A DNA stretch of 64,000 nt, taken from Anthonomus grandis grandis (lineage: Eukaryota > Arthropoda > Insecta > Coleoptera > Curculionidae). The notes beneath the pieces are model-generated. The model made no database searches and was not told the origin of the DNA. It saw nothing but the letters and a program-made list of their open reading frames with translations. Positions 23,556-34,400 of this stretch are shown here, in pieces (position 1 is the first letter of the stretch; each line of letters begins with the position of its first letter). Both the position numbers and the translations under genes were made by a program. The stretch spans positions 42,156,227-42,220,226 of the forward strand of contig NC_065546.1 of assembly GCF_022605725.1 (NCBI RefSeq). The letters run 5' to 3'.

Positions 23556-25160
23556 CACTGGTGGCCAAAAGTAGATCGACAACTACTTATTTTTCAAATT
23601 TGTTTATATCACGGTTTAGGAAATGATAAATTAAGTGGGATAGTACCTGATTAAAAAACAACGGAGCCTATTTGTAATGTTTAATTATATTTAAACTATT
23701 TATTCGTTATACCCAATTTTATTAAAAAAAAATTAAAAAACTAAACAATTTTCAACTGGCCAAAATTAAATTGACAAATTCAAAGCTTACTAAAATAAAA
23801 ATAAGTATAGAAAATTTAAAGGGTTTTATTCAATAATGCGTTGCATAACCTCTATTTCTTCTCACTTCCACCAACCTTTTGGGCATTGACCTAATTAAAT
23901 TGTCAATATAGGACGTGTCAATGGATATCCAACATGCCTTCAAAGCTTGAAAAAGTTCTTGTTTATTTTTGAAATTTTTACATCGGATGTGACGATCAAT
24001 GTAATCCCAAAGGTTCTCGATCGGATTTAGGTCCGGTGACTGTGATGGCCATTTGATAATATTAATTTTTTCTTGGGTCAACCATTGCTTAACGACCTTG
24101 GATGCGTATTTCGGATCGTTTATGTTGAAAGTAGTGGTTGAGTGGCATAACTTCATCAACGTAAGGTACCATAACATCCTGCAGTACGTCTTTATATATG
24201 AAACGATCCATCGTGCCTTCTATCAAGTGTAGTGGACCCATCCCAAAGCCCGAAAAACACCCCCACACCATCACGAAACCACCTCCATGCTTGACTGTGG
24301 ACCCCGTATATTTGGGATCATACCTTTGGTTCACAGGACGCCTAACATATCTTTTGCCATCCGAATTAATCAAATTGAACTTTGATTCATCACTAAAAAT
24401 AACCTTTTTCTATTCGGAGACTGTCCAGTGACTGTTCTCGAGCAAAGCTCAATCGCGCCCGTACGTTTTTTAAACTTATCAGTGGTTTCTTTGCAGGGCG
24501 TCTTGTTTTTAAATCACTATATTGAAGTCTCCTTCTAATGGTACGACAACTAACTGAACCCACACCTTCTTCTTCCAAATGCAGCTGGATTTCTTTTGAA
24601 GTTGTGAATGAGTCAAGTTTTGCTTTTTTCAAATTAATTTGTCAACACGAGTAGTGGTCTTCTTTGGTCGGCCAATTTTTTTTAGAGGAACAACACTTCC
24701 ACGGAGATTAAGTTTTTTTATTATTTGACTTACTGTTGCCCTCAAAAGAGAAAATTTTCGAGCAATATCTGCCTGTTTAACCCCTTTCCGGTAATCGTCG
24801 ATTATTCGCATCTTAATATCGATCGATAAAGTTATACCACGTGGCATTGTGAATATTTTTCGAAACTAATAGTAAGGAAAGTCAAATCAACAGAAACCAA
24901 CGCATAAAACTCAGAGATTGAATAAATATGTTGTTTGTCAATCCAATTTTGGCCACCTAGCAGTCAAACAAAATTAATGAAATTTGATAAAAAAAAATAT
25001 TGAGAAAAAGTGCAAGCAATAAAAATCTATGGAATTTGTTTCTTTAAACTATGTTGTTTACATTCCTGAACACTAATAAGCTCAAACGGTTTTTCCTTTG
25101 CTTCAGATAAAATATATCCATAAAAATTGAATTTGTCCAATCTACTTTTGGCCACCAGTG
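23556..25160 (-). mobile_element. Tc1-like transposon with both inverted repeats
   Basis: CACTGGTGGCCAAAAGTAGA at 23556 and its inverse ending at 25160 sit between TA dinucleotides. Inner copies of the GGCCAAAA motif at about 23757 and 24950 give an IR/DR arrangement. 1605 bp long and inserted within the piggyBac-like shell. Confidence 0.92.
23830..24847 (-). pseudogene. Tc1-family transposase, frameshifted
   Basis: Frames in order on the - strand: 24629-24847 (MPRGITLSIDIKMRIIDDYR; HTH with QADIARKFSLLRATVSQIIK, then GRPKKTT); 24393-24632 (second HTH, RTIRRRLQYSDLKTRRPAKK); 24089-24373 (RYVRRPVNQRYDPKYT and HGGGFVMVWGCFSGFGMGPL); and 23830-24130 (KWPSQSPDLNPIENLWDYID with the last Glu of DD34E, ending NRGYATHY). 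At least three frameshifts; the segment holding the second Asp is scrambled near 24100-24170. Otherwise close to full length (about 340 aa). Confidence 0.9.
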
Positions 25161-26083
25161 TATATTTGGTGTTATTTCACGGATCCGTTTACAAATCGAC
25201 TCAAATTAACTCGCCTTTTCGCAAAAGCTTAGGAGGTCCATTTCAAAATTGTTTGTTTGCCTTCATACGAATTAATAAGGGAATTATATTTTAGACGTTT
25301 GAAGTCAGTTTTCATTTTATTCGATGGGAAAATTTACGGTACCTCTAGGATGTTTACATATAAATCAGAAAAATGACGATTGAAAAAAGAAAGAAAGAAA
25401 ACTTTTTTTTGGGTAATATTTATTGAATAAAATTAATTTTTTTGAAAGGCGTCTAAAGGCACTCTTCAGGGAATAAAGTGGGTACTTGAGGGTGGGACCT
25501 TCCTCTTTCTTTCTCCTTCTTCATTTTATTCCAGAGATTAGACGTAAATTTCAAATAATTTTCCTTGTTTCCAGGCTTTCTTCATTTTTAGGCTTTTAGC
25601 ACTAAAATTATAAGGTGTCAAATTTTTTCTTAAAGAATTGTTTTCCGTTAATGATAATTAATATAAAAGTTATCTGCAATATCATTTGATAGCGGAGTAT
25701 ATGCTGGTAGAGTAACTCTCTACTAATTTCTTTTTTCTATTACGGCCCGGAAACAAAAGTACAGCTCAAGAATTCTTCTTTAGTAATTGCTACCCAAATT
25801 ATTTTTTTTATTGTTTATTTCTATTTTAAAGCGTATTTAGAGTTATTATCGTATCTATCATCCCATCATTCAAAAATTTTCTACCAGAATTTGCATCGTT
25901 TTGTATTGCAGGATTAAATTAGTGGTTGCTCCACTTTGTAGAAAAATTTTCATCCAAGGCGTTTCTTACTTCTGAGATTTTTAGGGGCGCTTACATTCGA
26001 ACCTAGTAATACGACACTGGGAGTTACAGAAAAACTGTGTTCTGTCGTATATACATTATATATGACGCTGGTAAAGAAAGGGA

Positions 26084-28020
26084 TAAAAAATATTCACTAA
26101 AAAAATCAAATCTTACCCACCGCTCAATTACGTTAAATAATAAATTATGATCGCACTGGCACTACCGTTCATGGTTTTTAAGTTTCGTTAAATAATTAAA
26201 AGTTAGTTTCGTTCGTATTATCAAAATTAAAGATGACGATTTGCAATTTATTTTAGGTGTGCTTTTATAAATAATCGAATATTTCCTCGATAAATAGGAT
26301 ATCAGCGGATTTCTGCGTACGTAAATTTTGATGCCGATCAAACATAAAATTGTAATAGGTACATAGTACTTTGTTGTTTTTGGATCTCATCTTGAGGTGG
26401 GCTAGTCGAGATAAGTGTAACTAAAAAATTTGAATAAAACTACAGCACAGGAGTGTTTTGTAGGTTTCATGGTGTTTAACAATTTTAAACTATAATTACA
26501 ATACAAGAACCTCAACCAAGTTGTTCTAGCTCAGAAATATTGGGTCCATAAAAATAGTTCATATATCAAATTATTATAATCAGAATTTTCAGTTCAGAGA
26601 CAATAACAGTTCTCTTGAAGTAGAAATCCAATTTAAATATTTTAAAATGTGTTCAAGTCGAAAATGTTGTGAGAAAATCCCCTCGAAACCAACCTTGTTC
26701 TAGTTAAGTCAATTATTAACTTAGGATCAATTTTTTTTCATACAATTGATCTACAAGGTACCCTCCATAATATTTTAAACTAATTGTAGAAATATATAAA
26801 ATAGCTTGGAAAAACTATCAAGTATAATTAAACAATTCAAATTTATTCCAAAAACTTCAAATCTTATAGGATCTGGGTCTTGGAGGGCAAACATCGGTCG
26901 GGCTCAAGAAATACTATACCTACAAGAACGGTCCATATATGCAATTGCTCTTCAGAAAAGGCATTTTCATTGAGCAAAAACTCCTTTGAAGGTTCGCACC
27001 TCAAAAAGTTCGCAAGTTAATTGTAAAAAAATTGACAGTGAAACCAAAATTGCTCTATTTAAACCAGTAAACATCACGAAACCTACCTATTACCGAATTA
27101 TAGCCTACCTCTAGACTGATTTGTCGATAAGGATAGTTAGAATATTTAATAAAAATCATATACTAAAAAGCATATAAATAAATAAGTACTAAACAATTTA
27201 GAGATAAGTTTTTAGAAATTGTTGTTTGCATTTAAATTTTTGCATTTTTCTTTTCATGAAAATTAAAACGGCTTAGACTATTTGACAGGTTGTTTGAAAT
27301 TTCCGTTCTAACTGTGGCCAATGGCGTTTTAATAAAAAAAAATGCGCACAACTACTGATCTCATGGTGCCACATTTCATCAGCCTTTCAAATAGTTTAAT
27401 ATAGTTATTTAATGCACATATTATAAAAGTATTAAGCACAATGATTTTTCTATGATTTTAAATCGTTAATATTAGTGAATTGTATGCAATATGGCTTCCA
27501 AAGCAATTTTATTAGCCCTGGAAAAACATCATTTGCAGATTATGGAATACTGGATAAGACTGTATTATCTGAATACTCTTTTTACATAACAATGTTTTAG
27601 TAAATTTACATGATTTGGTTATAAAACTTATGCACCCTATATGAGAAAATGTGGCAACTTAAGGGCTATTCTTCAATATCTATTTAATAAGTTAGAATTT
27701 ATTATTATATTGTTGTTTATGGTTTTATAGAATTAATTTATTTGTTTTTTTTTATTACTTAATAATGTTAGAAATTTAAGGGGGATTGCCATGAGTGATA
27801 AGTGGTTTCTTTTTAATAATATACGGGGTATCCCAATAGTTCTTCGGGACGTTCTGTATTATAATAGCCATATTATATATCGAACAAAATCCTCCCTACT
27901 AATGGATTTAATTTATTTATATAATTTTTTTTACGCTAATAGGTAGTGCAACCATTAAAAGCAAATATTATGTATTATAAAGAAAATAAAAGGTTTTACA
28001 TATTAGTCGTTTTAGCAACC
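26084..28020. other. Intergenic stretch with no recognised gene
   Basis: AT-rich sequence between the piggyBac-like element and DHCR24. No frame over about 60 codons shows a domain on either strand, and no terminal-repeat pair was found. It includes the 3' flank of DHCR24. Confidence 0.5.
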
Positions 28021-28026
28021 TTTATT
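28021..28026 (-). terminator. DHCR24 poly(A) signal
   Basis: AATAAA on the - strand, only about 15 nt after the TAG stop, implying a very short 3' UTR. Confidence 0.6.
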
Positions 28027-28041
28027 CAATCCTTACAAAAT

Positions 28042-29643
28042 CTAATCCTTTATAGCATACCGCCTGCCCACCTCATAAACATCAATTTCCGGCTTAACCT
28101 TATCGTACAAGTGCGGAAAAACGTTTTGTGCCCAGTACTTCTTTCGCACCGTCTCGTACAGGGTTAAATCAAACATTTTCTCGAACTCTTCCCGGGTCAT
28201 GAAGATATCGGCGTACAAAAATGAAAATCCACCCACGTCTCTTGTGAATTCTTCCATATCCCGCATGGCCTTAACTGGATCATATGCTTCTTTACGTTTC
28301 ACAAACCCGGGTACTCCATAGATGCCCAAATCATTATACATTGCATAATTGGTACCATCTACGAGATATTCCTCAGGCGGGGGTCTGATTTGTCCAGAGT
28401 GACTCCCGTGATTATACACCTTGCAAGGATAAACCAGCAAGGGATACACGTCAAAGAGTTCTGTGGCCTTTTCAATTTGTTCTTCCAGTTTCCTGATGGG
28501 TAGCACTATGTCCTGGAACACTTGCCTCGTAAAAGTAAACGCCCTTATTCCCGGAGTGGTGGTAAACTTCAAAAAAGCCGGTTTAGGCGGCAATAACCAG
28601 CCAAAAAGAAGCCTAAATAACGGGTTATTCCCGAAAGGTATCATGGACTCCACCACCCAGAAAATCGCCCTATTGTGCCTAAGTAAGTACTCTCTTAAGG
28701 GTATTAATTCGGTATGTTTCCCTTTTTGCAAAAATGACTCCACATACTTGTAAAACCAAGGCTTATACCACTTCGTGAGATTATTAACTGGTAAATTACC
28801 GTCAAAATCCGAATAGTCTCCAACCATAATAACCGCCTCATCTTTACTAAAAATCGTCGCTTCAATATAATTTGCCACCTGATAGTCTGCCCCAGTATCT
28901 CCAGACAATAGTCTTATCATATCACAGTAGTTCTTTTGACCCTTTACAGGGATATAAGTCATTTTAACATACGGTTTCACCTTAACAATTTTAAGAGTTA
29001 ATCCGACTAAAAAGCCTAAACTTCCGTGCGACCACGGCAAGCATTTGTAGAGATCTTCATTCTCTTCTTGGGAAGCAATAACTAAAGAACCATCTCCCAG
29101 AACCATTTCATAAGACACAATGGTTTCTTGGTATAATCCGACTATATGGGAATGGGTGGTCATTCCTGTGCCCATAGCCAAACCACCCAGGGTGGCATCA
29201 GATATTTCAAGGGTTACAGCCAGAGTATACCCTTTAGGGATGAGGAATTTTGTAATTTCACCTACTGTAACCATCGGTTCAACTCGCACAGTGAGATTCT
29301 CTTCGTCTAACTTCAAAACATCAAACAAATCCACGGATACTTTATGGCAGTGTTTTTTTTGGTAAAAAGTTGTAGATAAACTCATCCAGTTTGGTCTGGC
29401 GTTGCATAAAAGTTTTCTGCCTTCTTTTGGGAGCTTGTTATAGTCTTGGACTTGTTTCTGGATCGCTCGTACTCTCTCATCGTGTTTGACTGCACTACCA
29501 AAGATCCATTTGTGGAGTTTGTTTTGTAGGGAGAGAACGAGGTCGAAGAAGAAACTCGCTGGGAGACAAAACAGCAGAACCACTAAGCCACGGTTTTCTT
29601 CCAGGAGGGCTATTAGGGATTCTTTCCAGGTTCTTGCAGGCAT
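28042..29643 (-). CDS. DHCR24: Delta(24)-sterol reductase (DHCR24 / seladin-1)
   Basis: Uninterrupted 533-aa coding region. Known reaction: FAD-dependent, NADPH-driven reduction of the sterol C24 double bond (desmosterol to cholesterol), in the ER membrane. Plant-feeding insects use this step to finish dealkylating phytosterols. Sequence support: an N-terminal hydrophobic segment at about residues 15-35 (RGLVVLLFCLPASFFFDLVL), an FAD-binding PCMH domain at about 90-225 with VEPMVTVGEITKFLIPKGYT and SDATLGGLAMGTGMTTHSHI, and a C-terminal part typical of the family (YPLLVYPCKVY, GIYGVPG, DVGGFSFLYADIFMT). The start MPAR is chosen over an upstream in-frame Met because a TTTGTTTTCAG acceptor ends three bases before it. 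No introns interrupt the CDS, unlike Homer and EPRS. No internal stops; likely functional. Confidence 0.96.
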   Translation of the reverse strand: MPARTWKESLIALLEENRGLVVLLFCLPASFFFDLVLSLQNKLHKWIFGSAVKHDERVRAIQKQVQDYNKLPKEGRKLLCNARPNWMSLSTTFYQKKHCHKVSVDLFDVLKLDEENLTVRVEPMVTVGEITKFLIPKGYTLAVTLEISDATLGGLAMGTGMTTHSHIVGLYQETIVSYEMVLGDGSLVIASQEENEDLYKCLPWSHGSLGFLVGLTLKIVKVKPYVKMTYIPVKGQKNYCDMIRLLSGDTGADYQVANYIEATIFSKDEAVIMVGDYSDFDGNLPVNNLTKWYKPWFYKYVESFLQKGKHTELIPLREYLLRHNRAIFWVVESMIPFGNNPLFRLLFGWLLPPKPAFLKFTTTPGIRAFTFTRQVFQDIVLPIRKLEEQIEKATELFDVYPLLVYPCKVYNHGSHSGQIRPPPEEYLVDGTNYAMYNDLGIYGVPGFVKRKEAYDPVKAMRDMEEFTRDVGGFSFLYADIFMTREEFEKMFDLTLYETVRKKYWAQNVFPHLYDKVKPEIDVYEVGRRYAIKD

Positions 29644-29660
29644 GATCTGAAAACAAACAT
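29644..29660 (-). other. 3' splice acceptor of a DHCR24 5' UTR intron
   Basis: On the - strand TTTGTTTTCAG precedes ATCATGCC, so the initiator codon lies three bases into an exon and the 5' UTR starts on an unseen upstream exon. Confidence 0.65.
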
Positions 29661-29699
29661 TGTAAATAGAAGCGAGCAAGAAGCAAATTCAGGGTTTTT

Positions 29700-31330
29700 T
29701 TAGATGTTCGTCAATGTGTTTCTTGGTTACTCAAGGCACATAGAATAACAGTAGCCCAAATACATTTTTTTTCAAATGTCTGCTCCTTATTTAAAACGAG
29801 TCAGCTTAGAAGTTGCTATATTTCAAAGTTGTTGAGCAGCATGAGGAATTACTGAGCACAAAAAACCTAAGCTGTTATGACTAATAGATAGAAAACAACC
29901 TGAAGCTACAGTTTCAACTGGCTTAAAATTCGAAGGCTTCGCTTTCAACGTGATAAACCTATGCAGCTTCAATTCAAAGAAACTTTAGACCCGAATAATA
30001 TAGGAATTTAGAAAGTTGACTTGTTGAAAAAAAAGCAGAGAATTAAACAACTTGAATCATGTTCATCAAGATTAACTCTATCCATCAAGCAGAGTAGTTA
30101 CAGTTAAAAATAGAAACATGATAGATTTATTGTCATGCACCATTATTACTGAGACCTACCACCAGAAGTAGTTCTTCTTTTACAAAGACCACCGATGGTG
30201 ATATGCCATACAAGTGCTCGTGGATAGCGCCTCGTTATCATTTATTATAATGTTCTATACTTTAATACTTATACCTGTTAATTAGTCTTTTATGGAGTTG
30301 TACCATTGTTATTCTATGTGGCACAGTTATAGGTTTAGCTAAGAGCCCCTACGTATTTTTAACAAAAAATTATGTTGTATTTTTTAAGTTTTTTTGATGC
30401 AACAACCGTTACCAAAAGGAGCAAAAAATTATCTCAGACCAGATCGTAATGAAAATAGTAATCCTCAGTAAAGTCTCTTTGTTATGGTATAAATTACGAA
30501 CTTACCCGTTTTATAGTTTATTGTCAATAATTAAAACAATTCAAATAATAATATGGTATACGTGGATTAATTTGACAAAAAGAAAACTGATTGAATTATC
30601 ATTTTTATCTGTTTCAACCGTATCTACGTTGGCGGTTATAAGGAATGTAGTTTTTGTTGATTCATTTACTTACTCATAATCACCAAAGTTTTATTATAGT
30701 AGGGGAAGATGGAGTAAAATAAATATTCACCTATCAGAAAGCCAAATGCGACGAAACTGCAGTATAATATCAATGAAACCAAAACTATAATTTATTATTA
30801 TTTAAAAGAAATTTAATTTTTAATGTTTTACATCTAGATGATTTTCAAAATGTTCGGTAACTTTTGTTATTAAAAATAGGAGCTTGATTCAAAAGTGACA
30901 TGTGTTTCTGGCCAATATGTACCTTTTAGGTTTTCAAGAAAAAATCGAATTTTTTATTTTTTTCATTTGAATTTTCAATATATTCGTTAAACTTTTTCCT
31001 ATTGAAGATAGAAACTCAATTCGAAGACTGACATGTGACAATAAAAACCTTTTATGTAACTACAAACATTTTTGGAAAAATCTGTAGGTATTCCGTATTA
31101 AGAAAAATTAGAACTTTTGATATTTGCCATTTATCTTGATGCTTGTACCAAAATGCACTACATTCCCCTCATCTTAATAATAATCCATTTATAGCTCAGC
31201 GTGAAGGTCAAAAATGTTTATTATCGATCTGAATGCGAGTGTATAGCGTTATTCTAATGGCCACGGATTTATGGTTTTTAGATACTCTCTTTAGGTGGAC
31301 ATACCTGTACAGCTACAAAAAAATTAAACA
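29700..31330. other. Spacer between DHCR24 and EPRS 3' end
   Basis: No gene is recognised. The part 30835-31130 holds two degraded copies of the dispersed repeat found in EPRS introns. The upstream DHCR24 exon and promoter may lie here but are not discernible. Confidence 0.5.
30835..31130 (+). repeat. Dispersed intron-type repeat, two degraded copies
   Basis: Blocks such as TATTAAAAATAGGAGCTTGA and GAAGATAGAAACTC followed by GACTGACATGTGAC and TTATGTAACTACAAACAT match copies at 35.7-36.3, 51.7-52.0, 56.1 and 61.7 kb. Confidence 0.65.
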
Positions 31331-31352
31331 AAACGCTTAATGATCAAATCCT

Positions 31353-31358
31353 TTTATT
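31353..31358 (-). terminator. EPRS poly(A) signal
   Basis: AATAAA on the - strand about 50 nt past the stop codon. Confidence 0.55.
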
Positions 31359-31406
31359 TCAAATTATCAATAAATTAACTCTTGTTTAAAAAAAACAATT
31401 TTACAC

Positions 31407-34400
31407 TTAATAACTTCTTCCGAACAAAGTGTAATGTTTGGGAGCATTTTTACACGCCGGATGTATACACTTATCAGTCGGTTTAATCGTAGTTGGCTGG
31501 TCTAGAGGGATGCACAAGGCCTTCGCCCCGCTAGACGGAGCTCCAGAGTCTGCCTCTTCGTCCCTAAGAAGTAAAAGTTTTTTATATTTTTACAAAATTG
31601 TTGAGATTTCCTCTAATTACCTCGAGCTGTCGTTTTTAATGTTGTCTTCGCACTGAATGGTACCACAAGAGGGCGCCAAAATAATGTTTCTCTTATCTAA
31701 GTTGCTGCTAAATTGGGACCAATCTGTTAGTAGTACTTTATGGGAATTTAGATCCGCTAGGGCCCTTAAAATCGAAAAAGAATTATTATAAATATGATAA
31801 ATTAGGTTAATAATTACTTGTTAAATAAGCACTTCTGGATGTCTTCAAGCAATTCTTGTATCTTTTCAGATGCGGAATCTCTTGGTAAAGTGAGTTTTTC
31901 GCCAGTGTCTCTTCTTACAGCAACGATTTCATTCTTTTCTATATCCTTTGGTCCTAGTTCTATCCTAATAGGCACACCCTAAGAAACATCTGTAAAAAAA
32001 ATGTTTCAATACTTTTAAATTTCGTTTACCTTGAGTTCCCAATGATTAAACTTCCAGCCAGGCGAATAGTTTTCTCGATAGTCCCCTTCTACTTTAACGC
32101 CGGCTTGTCGCAGATCGTTTTCTAAGCTGTCGCACGATTTTTGCAGTAATTTCTTGCCATCGTCTGATAAATTGGCGGTTATGCCGCATGGCACTATCAC
32201 TACTTGAACGCTAGCTACTTTGGGCGGTAGTACTAGACCTTGATTGTCCGCATGGACCATGATCATTACACCTGAAACCAGCGGAATAATTCAATAGAAA
32301 TTTCTAAGATCTGTCGGGGGAAATTGGATCATGATTAAGATGGTTGTAAAATCATGAATAATTCTCGAACGCATTCTCGACTCTCAAATATGTAAATTTG
32401 TTAAAACTACCGTCGCTCGACCCGTTCAATCGACATGCACCATAGTTCTCTTACACATCATCATCTGCTATTTACAGTAAACTCTCGTTTATGGCAACAT
32501 CCCCAAATCCTATATCTTTCAGTTATTGCAACTCGAGAGGGGCTCCCACTCTGCCTCCCATTTTACCGCGACAGCGCATCTGTCGCATTTGATTGGTCAA
32601 CGCATAACCGCGCCCTTCGCGCTACTAGCGAAACCTTATCCGTATTAATTTTAATAAATTTAATAAAATAAAGCTATAATATAACATGCATACCTATCTG
32701 TATTGTTAAAAATATATGAATTTGCACTATATGATCTGCATTAATTTACATGTAAATGTAAATCTTGGTTTAATTCAAACAATTAAAACTCGCGCCACTC
32801 CCACTTCGGTGTTTGATTACTCGGAGTTACGTTACACTGTAGCTTGGTGGGGATGAAGCAAGTAAGGGGAAATTGCACTAAACAAAAATTTTGCATTTGG
32901 CGGGAGTTGTAATAAATGGGAGTTGCAATAACCAAGAGTTTACTATACATGCTTGTGTCGAAAGCGTTCAAAGTGGCTGCTGTCGTACGGATTTTGAACC
33001 GGACTTCATACGCGAGAGACGAACAGAAATAAGTAAAAGCGTAACAAACACCTGCAGTACTTTCATGTTTTATTTTTCGGGAATAATATAAAAATATACA
33101 TTTATAGGTATGACACTAAGTAGACTTTTTTATAGAAAAAAATACAGGATTTGAAATGCAAACGATATTTAATATGCTATTAACGATTTACCTAATGAAA
33201 TAAGTCGGTGAGCTTTTTACGAAAAAGAAATGTGGTGGTATGATTAGCCGCTAATGGCTAATGCCTCCTCAAAACAATTCTTTAGTCCCTGACGTTATCG
33301 TTTGGTAATTTCATTTGAGAAAGGCTACACACCCTCGCGATTATTATTCCAACTTATAAAATATTTGATATTTTTAGTCTTTTATTGTTTTAGTTGTGGC
33401 TCCTTTTGGGTGTCATTAATATGGGTCGTAGAGAAGAACAATTTCTCAATGAACGAAAAGTCAAAAAAAATTTGGAGGTACGTGTAATTTTTTTTCGAAT
33501 AGTATTTTTATTCGAATTAAAAGAAAGTTACGTACGTACATGGTGTAAGTGTAGAATATCTATCTAAGCTTGGAAAGACTTAAACATTTAATAAAAGATA
33601 AATATTTACAAAATAAAATAAATAATAAAACAATATTTAAAAAATAAAAAAGGTAAAAGTAAAAAATATAAACAATATTGTAGATTGCATAGATGTTTAC
33701 ATAATTATTGTTGTGTATGTGGGTTCACACACGTATTCTGGTTCGGTTTTCAATAAAAAACACTATTTTGCAATTAAGGTATACTTAAAGAGAGTAACTA
33801 CTGGTTTACATGAAATTATGTTTAAAATATAAATAATTCTAGCCGAATTATTGAATGGAAGTGATGTGTTTGCCGTTGATGATGGCTGAAATCTTAATAC
33901 TGAATGAATGTGAAAGAGAGGGGTTCTACATTAGTAAAGAGGGCGCGCGAAGCGCTTCCATTAAAGGAGATCGTACGCTTAAGGATTATTATTTATGCAA
34001 CGACGGAACAATTATCAAAGAGGTTTGTCAAAGTCAAGTTAGCTGGAGACGAGGAGGAGACTGACAGAACTTTGTCAAATATAAAGTTAAACGTTCCCCT
34101 GTATATCTAAATTAAAAAGTAGAATTTATAATTTTTGCATTTTTATGATTTGGACCATATATAAACCGTTGAATAACATTTTTGCTATTAAAGCTTTATC
34201 CAAATACTGGCATATACAAGGTGTCCCAGAAAATGCGGGAAATCTGTCGGATTCAGGTAGAAAATCAAAAAATAATATGGCGTTCTAATACTTTTGGACT
34301 ACTCAAAGGCCTTCGAACGATTAATCACGAACTTCTAATCGCCAAGCTAAAATATTATGGATTCAGTGCTGACGCTCTGACTCTTATGACAGCATACATT

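Larger units (their letters stand above)
23327..26083. mobile_element. piggyBac-like shell with 13-bp perfect TIRs
   Basis: CCCTTTCTTTACC at 23327-23339 and its perfect inverse GGTAAAGAAAGGG ending at 26083 are flanked by TTAA (left) and ATAA (right, one substitution), as for piggyBac-type elements. A motif TAGTAATACGACAC recurs near both ends (about 23405 and 26004), with an inverted partial copy at 26042. No transposase was recognised in the shell (about 1.15 kb without the nested Tc1), so this is a non-autonomous or internally deleted copy. Confidence 0.75.

Noticed and set aside
28463..28753. + strand open frame of 96 codons
   Set aside because: Lies wholly antisense to DHCR24 and shows no domain; a shadow of the real coding strand.
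34182..34260. Upstream Met of the RT frame as a true protein start
   Set aside because: The first about 25 codons lie in intronic repeat sequence; the RT homology begins after a 5' truncation point.
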